This document shows, one piece after another, positions 7,356 through 12,492 of a stretch of DNA of 12,492 nucleotides. The stretch is taken from NCBI RefSeq assembly GCF_039545055.1, contig NZ_BAABRP010000034.1, positions 1 to 12,492 on the forward strand, read 5' to 3'. Position 1 is the stretch's first letter. Each line of letters opens with the position of its first letter. The translations under genes and the position numbers were made by a program. A model generated the notes under the pieces. It searched no databases. It saw only the letters and a program-made list of their open reading frames with translations, and was not told the origin of the DNA. Origin of the DNA: Deinococcus carri. Its GTDB lineage: Bacteria; Deinococcota; Deinococci; Deinococcales; Deinococcaceae.

Positions 7356-7393
7356 GGGGCTGAGACAAGATGCAGAAATTTTAGTACGCTAAC
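7356..7393 (+). repeat. 38-bp terminal inverted repeat of a Tn3-family transposon
   Basis: The 38 bases start with GGGGCTGAGACA and end with TACGCTAAC. Tn3-family ends are 38 bp, start with GGGG and end near ACGCTAAG or ACGTTAAG. Compared from memory with the Tn21 end, about 22 of 38 positions agree, including GGGG and the run ACGCTAA. The outer GGGG faces left, so the transposon body lies to the right, matching the tnpA fragment at 10750. The five bases outside (ATGCT, 7351-7355) would be one copy of the 5-bp target duplication. No partner end is visible in the window. Confidence 0.72.
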
Positions 7394-7395
7394 AA

Positions 7396-7420
7396 AAAAG
7401 AGCGGCTGGGCCGCTCTTTT
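7396..7420 (-). terminator. Intrinsic terminator, strongest on the minus strand
   Basis: AAAAGAGCGGC (7396-7406) and GCCGCTCTTTT (7410-7420) are perfect 11-bp complements around a 3-nt loop. Read leftwards, the stem is followed by a run of six T; read rightwards, by four T then GG. It sits just past the stop of the recombinase remnant (7425-7427) and beside the transposon end. It would stop transcription from the recombinases entering the lipase gene. Confidence 0.85.
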
Positions 7421-7424
7421 GGAG

Positions 7425-7665
7425 CTAGGGGCGACCGCCCAAGGCCCGGAGGTAGCTCTCGCCCATGTTGCGCGCGCTGGTCTCGGCGTAGATCTGGGTG
7501 GTGACAAGGCGCTTGTGGTGGAGGAACTTCTGCACCTAATCCAATGGCATTCCGGCGTCCAGCAGCAAGGTGGCGACGCTCGCGCGCAAGCGGTGAGGTT
7601 GTGACCCGCTTCTCGATGCCTGCTCGGTGGGCCACGTCGCGCACCATCAGGGGTGACCTGAGAAT
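7425..7665 (-). pseudogene. Decayed C-terminal end of a tyrosine recombinase
   Basis: Read leftwards and allowing for damage, this encodes SPLMVRDVAHRAGI, then EKRVT, HRLRASVATLLLDAG, VQKFLHHKRLVTTQIYAE and a tail ending at TAG (7425-7427). These are the box II features of a phage-integrase-type recombinase: H-x-L-R, then H-H-x(4)-TT and the Tyr nucleophile. There is a frameshift near 7600 and an in-frame TAG at 7536-7538, so it is dead. Only the catalytic C-terminus remains; the N-terminal part is missing and the start boundary is approximate. It differs in sequence from the intact recombinase next to it, so it is a relic of a second gene rather than a tandem duplicate. Confidence 0.75.
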
Positions 7666-7690
7666 CGGAACCAAAACCTGCGCTAAGGAA

Positions 7691-8548
7691 TTACTTTCGA
7701 GTCCGACGCCATTTTCGAACTTCTGCGTCGGCTGAGGCGTCACTCACCTCGGCGTAGCGTAAGGTGGTCTGAATGTGGCGGTGCCCCAGCCTCTTGTGGA
7801 TCGTTCCTAGGCTGACGCCCCCATTGACCAGCTCCGTCGCGTGGCTGTGGCGCAACTGGTGCAGGGTGCAGGGCACACCTGCCTGAGCCGCGTACTGCTG
7901 CCAGCGCTCCTGCACACTCTGATACCGCAATGGCCCACCGCGCCCGTTCTTCTGGGCCTGAAATAGCGGCCCATGCTCGTAATCCAGTGAGCGCAGGTAC
8001 TTCCGCAGCGCATTGACCAGCTTGGGGTCATCGAGCAGTACTGTCCGGCGCTGCCCCCCTTTCCCCAGCACCGTCATGTGTTCGTCGCCTTTGGCAAGAT
8101 CGAGGTCATCCAGATGGATATTCAGGGCCTCACTGATTCGCAGACCCGTCTTAAAGACCAGGCGGAACAGCAAGGCGTCGCGTCTCTGATGTGCTGGAAT
8201 GGCCGCGAAGATGCGCTCAAGGTCCTCCCGGCGCAGTCCTCGCGGGTGCGGTGGTGGAATGGGAGGGCGCTCCAGGTGGAGCGTCGGGTCAAGGTCCAAT
8301 CGCCCGTGCTGCCTTCCCCAGCGGCAGAACCGTTCGATGGCCGTCTGTTTGCGATTCTGGGTGGAAGCAGCCCACGAGTGGGCTGCAAAATACGCTTCCA
8401 GCGCTACCGCATCCAATTTCCTGCCGTTCGCCTGGAGCCACCGCTGGAGGTGGGTCAGGTCAGCCCCGTAAGCTCGGAGGGTGACCGCGCTGCGTTTCAG
8501 CCCCATGAGGAACTGGTCGGCAGCCCTCTGGAAGTCAGTCGGGTGCAT
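7691..8548 (-). CDS. Tyrosine recombinase/integrase, 285 aa
   Basis: The protein is a complete XerC/D-like site-specific recombinase. Residues 1-90 form the SAM-like core-binding domain, and residues 103-275 the catalytic domain. The active-site set is complete: Arg137 (TGLRISEAL), Lys163 (GKGGQRRT), His230-x-x-Arg233 (HQLRHSHAT), His256 (LGHRH) and nucleophile Tyr265. The ATG at 8548 has AGGA directly against it rather than a normally spaced ribosome binding site, so translation may be leaderless or weak. The gene lies inside the Tn3 remnant and its length is close to that of the TnpI tyrosine resolvase of Tn4430-type elements, so it may resolve cointegrates. It could instead be an unrelated integrase. 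The family call is certain and the role is inference. Confidence 0.9.
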   Translation of the reverse strand: MHPTDFQRAADQFLMGLKRSAVTLRAYGADLTHLQRWLQANGRKLDAVALEAYFAAHSWAASTQNRKQTAIERFCRWGRQHGRLDLDPTLHLERPPIPPPHPRGLRREDLERIFAAIPAHQRRDALLFRLVFKTGLRISEALNIHLDDLDLAKGDEHMTVLGKGGQRRTVLLDDPKLVNALRKYLRSLDYEHGPLFQAQKNGRGGPLRYQSVQERWQQYAAQAGVPCTLHQLRHSHATELVNGGVSLGTIHKRLGHRHIQTTLRYAEVSDASADAEVRKWRRTRK

Positions 8549-8558
8549 TCCTGCGATA

Positions 8559-8612
8559 AGTGTAAATCCGAATCAGGTTTTGAGCGTGGATTTCTGCCCT
8601 CGAATCCGCAGG
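8559..8612. other. Possible recombinase binding region
   Basis: The 94-bp gap upstream of the recombinase contains AAATCC (8564-8569) and GGATTT (8588-8593) as an inverted pair 18 bases apart, and the near-direct repeats CGAATCAGG (from about 8569) and CGAATCCGCAGG (from about 8601). TnpI-type recombinases act on paired sites just upstream of their own gene. The repeats are short and could be chance. Confidence 0.2.
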
Positions 8613-8642
8613 CCGGAGCTTCTTTTCCTGCAATAAGGAGAC

Positions 8643-9346
8643 TTACATCAGGAATATTCCGAATTGGTTTGCCAGTTGCTGTCTGCCTTCAATAGTCACC
8701 CGTAAACTGCGCTGCTCGGCACTGCTCTTAATCCAGTTATTGGCCTGAAGGTGATTGAATAGAGCCACTCCCAGTGCGCCCCCCAGATGAGGCCGACGCA
8801 CGGTTCTATCAATGCATCGCTGGGCAAATTGACGGCGTTTTTTACGGGCTGCTTCAACGTCAATTCCCAGTTGTTGGAACCCGATTTCACCACTGTCAGT
8901 CAGGGTAAATACCTGCCCCGAAGCCAGCAGCCAGCCTTGGCTGACAAGCCAGGCTGTCAGTTGAACGCCTAACCCACCCGCCAGATGATCATAGCAACGC
9001 CTGGCCTGAAGAAATGCTGGGCCTTCCGGAAGCGCCTGTCGAACAGCTTTCTTGTGTGCTGGCGGCTCGGCAAAGCCCGCGACAACCTCCAGCAGATTTG
9101 CGACTTTACTGTCTTTCAGGGTGTAGTAACGATGACGACCAATCTGGTGAACACAAGAAACTCAGCTTTAAGCAACTGTTTCAGATGGTCACTCAGCGTC
9201 GAGGGTTGTACACCTGCAATCTGGGCCAGTTCTCCGGCAGGCAGCGCCTGCCCGTCTGCAAGGGCCAGGAGCACTGACCAGCGCATAGGTTCAGCCAGAA
9301 GCTGTCCCACTGCGGCCAGACCATATGCCTCTGGAAGTCGTTCCAT
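8643..9346 (-). pseudogene. ArsR-family winged-helix regulator, frameshifted near 9150
   Basis: Read leftwards from ATG 9346, the first ~65 residues form an ArsR-type winged helix: YGLAAVGQLLAEPMRWSVLL, then LPAGELAQIAGVQPSTLSDHLKQLL with its recognition helix. The open frame stops soon after. One missing base near 9150 restores HQIGRHRYYTLKD, the wing and following strand of the family, and the frame then runs on to TAA 8643-8645, about 234 residues in all. The C-terminal half matches the longer ArsR-like regulators found beside exporters. TTG at 9376 is an alternative start, but it would begin inside the palindrome at 9376-9399. TACCTT lies at -12 to -7 of the ATG, hinting at a leaderless transcript. 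The gene is divergent from the MFS exporter, which it presumably once repressed. Confidence 0.8.
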
Positions 9347-9375
9347 ACGTTGAAGGTAGCGCAGCGAACAGGCCA

Positions 9376-9399
9376 ATGTTTCGGCCTAAGCCGAAACAT
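9376..9399. promoter_or_regulatory. 24-bp palindromic operator candidate between arsR and MFS
   Basis: ATGTTTCGGC (9376-9385) and GCCGAAACAT (9390-9399) are exact 10-bp complements around CTAA. The site lies between the divergent arsR-like and MFS genes, the usual position for an ArsR-family repressor operator. It ends 30 bases before the GTG start of the MFS gene, so a bound dimer could block both promoters. It could also fold as a hairpin, but it has no T-tract. Confidence 0.65.
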
Positions 9400-9429
9400 C
9401 TCCGTTACCAACTCTGACACACTTTTTGA

Positions 9430-11205
9430 GTGAAGCAAGAACGCTGGATTATCCTCACAGCCAGTCTGGGACTCTTTCTCTCGACGCTGGATACAGGCAT
9501 CATCAATATCGCGCTCCCAGTGCTAACGCAGACATTTCATGCCTCTATTTCACTGGCCGCGTGGACGGTTGCCTTTTACCTGATTGTTCTAATTGTGGCC
9601 CTGTTACCGCTAGGCCAGTGGGCTGACCGAGTAGGGCAAGTCACGGCGTTTCGACGGGGGTTGGTGGTGTTCCTGGTGGCTTCCGTTGGCTGCGCTTTGG
9701 CTTCCAGTCTGGGGTGGCTGATTGCTGCACGGGGACTGCAAGGACTGGGAGCGGCCTTCCTGCAAGCGACAGCAACAGCGTTGATTGCCACGCAACTTCC
9801 ACCAGAACGTCGCTACACCGCCCTAGCAGCGCTGGGCATGATTCAGGGTCTTGGCCCGGTGGTCGGCCCTGGGTTGGGTGGACTCCTGCTCTCGCTGGGA
9901 AGCTGGCACTGGCTGTTCTGGATTAATGTGCCGCTCTGTCTGCTGGGCCTGCTGGGAGTGCAATTTTTTCAGCCAACTCACTCCCAGGCGAGCAAAGCAG
10001 CCATCAACGTTGTCAGCAGCATTCTACTGGGACTGAGCCTGCTCTGTGGACTTCTTGCTTTGAATACACCACGGCTTTCTGGCAGCGTGCATGTCGTTCT
10101 GACCGCTCTCACGCTGGCCTTGGGTGTGGCTTTTGCCTTCCTCGATAAGCAACAGCCTGCTCCGTTGATTTTGCCGCAGCTCCAGAGCAGTGCAGAACTG
10201 CGTTTGCTGGTCGGTTTGACCGGGGTTATTGGAGCCGTCACGACGGTGGTTTTCCTGGTACCACCGTTTCTCTGGACACAATTGGCACATCTTCAGGCGT
10301 GGCAAGTGGGCCTGCTGGCCCTGGCTGCGCCAGCAGCCTTTACGGTGACTGCACGCCTAACACCGAAGCTGAGAGGTCTGGAATCTCGCTCCAGTCTGCT
10401 GCTACTCGGACTATTGCTGATGACGCTGGGACTGGGTATTGCGGCGTTGATGCTGCACTGGCAAAGCGGGATTGCGCTGTGTTTGCCGCTTCTGGTCTAT
10501 GGATGTGGGGCAGGCATTTTGCAGGTAGAAGCCGTCACACGGATGACAGCTCAGGTCAGTGCGGAGATTCAGGCTACCCTGGGTAGCACACAGCGTCTGG
10601 TGCAGAATCTCGGCATTGCCTTGAGTTCGGCCCTGGTTGGGAGTCTGCTCACCCGTGTTTCCCTGCTCATTGGTGGTCAAACAGCGTTCTGGCTGGCAGC
10701 AGGACTCACTTTCCTGGCGCTGCTTGTGACGGCAAAGCAGAACAGGAGAATGCCGGTGCCAGTTGAATTCCTGAGCGATGAGCAAGCCGCCCGCTACGGG
10801 CGGCTTGCCGTTGACCCCACACCCGAGCAACTCACCCGTTACTTCTTCCTAAATGAAGCCGACCTCGCGCTGATTGCCGAGCGCCGCCGCGACCACAACA
10901 AACTCGGTTTTGCCATTCAGCTTTGCACGTTGCGGTATCTGGGAACGTTTCTTCCCAACCCGATTCAGGTCCCAAAAGTCGTGGTACAGCACGTCGCCCA
11001 ACAGCTTGAAGTTTCGCCTGAAGTGTTCAGTACGCGCTGGGCGAGGAAACCCGCTATACCCATCGCCGCGACATCGTGGCTTACCTGGGCTACAAAGAGT
11101 TTGATGATTTTCAGGTGTTCCAGCTCATTCGCTGGATTTACGCCCACCTCGCCGTCAGTGCCTCGCGCTCCAGTGTGCTGTTTGACCTCGCCGCTGCTCA
11201 TCTAA
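9430..11205 (+). CDS. MFS drug exporter (DHA2 type) fused in frame to the start of Tn3 tnpA
   Basis: Residues 1-440 are a proton-driven exporter of the major facilitator superfamily with about 14 membrane segments (DHA2 type). Its signatures are LDTGIINIALP (20-30), motif A GQWADRVGQ (62-70) and motif C LGMIQGLGPVVGPGLGG (135-151). At codon 441 (ATG 10750) the frame runs without a stop into the N-terminus of a Tn3 transposase (VEFLSDEQAARYGRLAV), then into nonsense after about 11029 and ends at 11205. The exporter alone has a normal length, so its own stop was probably lost by a small indel: in another frame a TGA appears right after 10750. The start GTG 9430 has no clear ribosome binding site. 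The divergent ArsR gene and the palindrome at 9376 suggest repressor control. The substrate is unknown. Confidence 0.85.
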   Translation: MKQERWIILTASLGLFLSTLDTGIINIALPVLTQTFHASISLAAWTVAFYLIVLIVALLPLGQWADRVGQVTAFRRGLVVFLVASVGCALASSLGWLIAARGLQGLGAAFLQATATALIATQLPPERRYTALAALGMIQGLGPVVGPGLGGLLLSLGSWHWLFWINVPLCLLGLLGVQFFQPTHSQASKAAINVVSSILLGLSLLCGLLALNTPRLSGSVHVVLTALTLALGVAFAFLDKQQPAPLILPQLQSSAELRLLVGLTGVIGAVTTVVFLVPPFLWTQLAHLQAWQVGLLALAAPAAFTVTARLTPKLRGLESRSSLLLLGLLLMTLGLGIAALMLHWQSGIALCLPLLVYGCGAGILQVEAVTRMTAQVSAEIQATLGSTQRLVQNLGIALSSALVGSLLTRVSLLIGGQTAFWLAAGLTFLALLVTAKQNRRMPVPVEFLSDEQAARYGRLAVDPTPEQLTRYFFLNEADLALIAERRRDHNKLGFAIQLCTLRYLGTFLPNPIQVPKVVVQHVAQQLEVSPEVFSTRWARKPAIPIAATSWLTWATKSLMIFRCSSSFAGFTPTSPSVPRAPVCCLTSPLLI

Positions 11206-11324
11206 TTGCCCAGAAAATCGTTCTGCCGGGGGTTAGTGGGCTGGCCCGACTGATTGCCCGTGTCCGCGAGCGGTATACCGCTCGCACTTTTGAAGGACTC
11301 AGCAAGAAACTCAGTGCTGAATAG
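10750..11324 (+). pseudogene. tnpA: 5' fragment of a Tn3-family transposase gene
   Basis: From ATG 10750 the product reads MPVPVEFLSDEQAARYGRLA, then DHNKLGFAIQLCTLRYLG and LPNPIQVPKVVVQHVAQQL, the conserved N-terminal (DUF4158) region of Tn3 TnpA. A one-base loss near 11029 shifts the frame; reading from TAC 11031 restores YALGEETRYTHRRDIVAYLGY and continues to TAG 11322-11324. Only about 190 of the usual ~1000 residues remain, and the catalytic DDE domain is absent. The ATG has AGGAG only one base upstream, too close to be an efficient ribosome binding site. The fragment belongs with the terminal repeat at 7356. Confidence 0.88.
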
Positions 11325-11347
11325 CTGTGGGCCTGACAGAACAGATG

Positions 11348-11370
11348 AGAGTGCCCCGTGGGGGCATTCT
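11348..11370 (-). terminator. GC-rich hairpin, possible terminator of the leftward membrane-protein gene
   Basis: AGAGTGCCCC (11348-11357) pairs with GGGGCATTCT (11361-11370) with one G-T wobble and a 3-nt loop. There is no clear T-tract. If the IS at 11373-12365 is removed, the hairpin falls immediately after the TAA of the leftward gene at 12366, which suits a terminator of that gene. Confidence 0.45.
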
Positions 11371-11372
11371 TA
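11370..11372. repeat. Left copy of the TTA target duplication
   Basis: TTA here and TTA at 12366-12368 directly flank the IS terminal repeats. A 3-bp TNA duplication is typical of some IS5-family subgroups. Confidence 0.7.
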
Positions 11373-11536
11373 GAGCGCGTTTTAAAAGGCACAGGGCTAG
11401 GGTTGGAGGCGGCGCAACATGAGGTGGATGTTGGCGAGGTAGAACCAGGCTTCAGTGGTTTCGGGCAAGCCCTCATAGTCACGGGAGAGGCGACGTGAGC
11501 GGGCGAACCAGGCAAAGGTGCGCTCCACAACCCAGC

Positions 11537-11576
11537 GGCGTGGCATGACAACGAAGCCTCGTTGTCATGCCACGCC
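11537..11576. repeat. Perfect 18-bp palindrome within the IS transposase
   Basis: GGCGTGGCATGACAACGA (11537-11554) and TCGTTGTCATGCCACGCC (11559-11576) are exact complements around AGCC. The first arm encodes the conserved GFVVMPRR segment on the minus strand. The second arm replaces the expected codons just before it and introduces the TGA stop. Confidence 0.9.
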
Positions 11577-11654
11577 TTTGACAATATCGACTACCCAGGA
11601 GAGTGTCTGCTTGGCCCACGACACCAAGCCGCCATCCGCCCAGAGGTGCTTGAT

Positions 11655-11787
11655 ACTAATTCCGATTGAAGGGTGTTGAAAACACCCGGAAATCCGACCA
11701 GAGGGAGAAGGAACAAGGGCGGATTTCGGGAGATGGATGAACAGGCGGTGCCCTCCCGACTGTTCAGGAATTGGACGGAATCCGTAT
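11655..11787. repeat. Small inverted-repeat-bounded element (MITE or SNR-like) inside the IS
   Basis: This ~133-bp segment interrupts the transposase. Its ends are similar inverted repeats: ATACTAATTCCG at 11653 and, on the other strand, ATACGGATTCCG at 11787, 10 of 12 matching. Excising it while keeping one copy of AT restores the reading frame through LIKHLWADGG exactly, which implies a 2-bp AT target duplication. Inside are GGGTGTT-GAA-AACACCC (11671-11687) and the pair TGAACAG and CTGTTCA around 11740-11765. It has no coding capacity and resembles the small hairpin-rich repeats scattered through Deinococcus genomes. Confidence 0.75.
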
Positions 11788-12365
11788 GAGTCGAGGAAAA
11801 CGCTTGGCGAGGATGCTCAGGAGGATGGGGGCACCCACGCGATTCTGCACACTGCCTGCGGTCACGAAGACGACCAGGAGCAAGCCCAGGGTATCCACGA
11901 CGATATGCCGCTTGCGCCCGTTGGTTTTCTTGCCCGCATCCACTCCACGAAGACCGGCTTGTGGTGTGCAACGGACAGTTTGAGCATCAAGGATGCCTGC
12001 ACTCGGTTCCGGGTTGCTCCCGGCTTTCTTCCGTGTTCTCCGCAGGAGGAAGCGGTTGACCGCTTCCCAGGTACCGTCCTGCTGAAACTGCCGGAAGTAG
12101 CCGTAGACCGTCTGCCAGGCGGGGAAATCATGAGGAAGATTACGCCAGGTGCAGCCCTTTTGGAGGACATACAGGATGGCGCAGACCACCTCGTACATCT
12201 CCACCTTCCGGGGTCTGCCGCCCGCCTTGCAGGCGGGCAACAGGGCCTTGATGCGCTTAAACTGCTGTCGGGTCAGGTCACTGGTATACCGTCTTCTTCT
12301 CACAAAGACAGCGGACCAGAACCTGGCCCGCTGCGCTGTTCCCTCTGCACTTTTAAAACACGCTC

Positions 12366-12492
<127 letters not shown>

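Larger units (their letters stand above)
7356..11324 (+). mobile_element. Remnant of a Tn3-family transposon, right end lost
   Basis: The segment runs from a Tn3-type terminal repeat (7356-7393) to the cut-off tnpA (10750-11324). In between are a decayed recombinase, an intact tyrosine recombinase that could serve as the cointegrate resolvase, and an ArsR regulator with an MFS exporter as passengers. Gene order and orientation suit a Tn3 element: passengers and recombinase on one side, and tnpA reading outwards to the missing right end. About four fifths of tnpA and the right repeat are absent, so the element cannot move by itself. The passenger part (about 8650-10800) is visibly less GC-rich than the flanking host-like genes. 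Confidence 0.65.
11397..12303 (-). pseudogene. IS5-family DDE transposase, interrupted
   Basis: Read leftwards from ATG 12303: a DUF4096-type N-terminal domain (RRRRYTSDLTRQQFKRIKALL, with CTWRNLP at 51-57), Asp106 (ILDAQTV) and Asp137 (GRKRHIVVDTLG) as the first two catalytic acids, then KRFPRLI at 168-173. There the frame enters an inserted element and ends at 11764. Past the insert (about 11653 leftwards) the coding resumes with KHLWADGGLVSWAKQ and runs to [12 protein letters not shown], whose Glu is the third catalytic acid, ending at TAG 11397-11399. A second lesion is an in-frame TGA inside a palindrome at 11537-11576. Joining the parts restores a protein of normal length with its DDE set, so the copy was functional before these two events. 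Confidence 0.88.
11373..12365 (-). mobile_element. IS5-family insertion sequence, 993 bp, inactivated
   Basis: The element is bounded by GAGCGCGTTTTAAAAG (11373-11388) and, on the other strand, GAGCGTGTTTTAAAAG (12365-12350), which agree at 15 of 16 positions. It is flanked by TTA on both sides. It encodes one leftward transposase of the DDE IS5 family, which is split by a small insertion (about 11655-11787) and has an internal stop. Without that insert the IS would be about 860 bp, a usual size for the family. Confidence 0.85.

Noticed and set aside
8697..9353. Small forward frames between the recombinase and the exporter
   Set aside because: They are antisense to the ArsR-like pseudogene, whose two frames join into a coherent family sequence.
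9193..9438. Minus-strand 81-codon frame upstream of the ArsR gene
   Set aside because: It is out of phase with the winged-helix motifs, which are read in the frame starting at 9346.

Overview
The window looks like accessory DNA from a Deinococcus-type bacterium. The reasons are a GC-rich host background, an XPB-type helicase followed by a Bax1/DUF790 gene, a leaderless-type promoter (TANNNT at -12 to -7), and a dense layer of insertion sequences and small hairpin-rich repeats. The genus is an inference from these traits, not a proof.

Layout. Bases 1-1058 (+) hold the tail of one gene (1-63), a small unrecognised protein (97-414) and a translationally coupled exported protein (414-1058). Bases 1101-1638 (+) encode an MPN/JAB-fold-like protein broken by a one-base frameshift. 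Bases 1734-3378 (+) are an XPB-like SF2 helicase overlapping a Bax1/DUF790 nuclease gene that survives only as its first ~80 codons. On the minus strand, 7247-4326 encodes a 973-residue protein with a DUF4157 (eCIS core) domain and a class 3 lipase domain with an apparent Ser-Asp-His triad. A lipoprotein gene (4292-3444) follows 33 bp downstream. Together they resemble an effector and its possible protective partner.

From 7356 rightwards lies the remnant of a Tn3-family transposon. It has a 38-bp terminal inverted repeat (7356-7393), a terminator, the decayed end of one tyrosine recombinase, an intact 285-residue tyrosine recombinase (8548-7691), a frameshifted ArsR-family regulator (9346-8643), a divergent MFS exporter with a 24-bp palindromic operator candidate between them, and the 5' part of a Tn3 tnpA gene. 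The tnpA is joined in frame to the MFS gene, frameshifted and cut off at 11324. This segment is visibly less GC-rich than the left half.

At 11373-12365 an IS5-family element with 16-bp terminal repeats and a TTA target duplication sits exactly at the stop codon of a leftward membrane-protein gene (12366-12492, partial). The IS transposase is itself interrupted by a ~133-bp inverted-repeat-bounded small element and carries a perfect 18-bp palindrome that creates a stop codon. At least four events of transposition, deletion or rearrangement are therefore layered in the right half.
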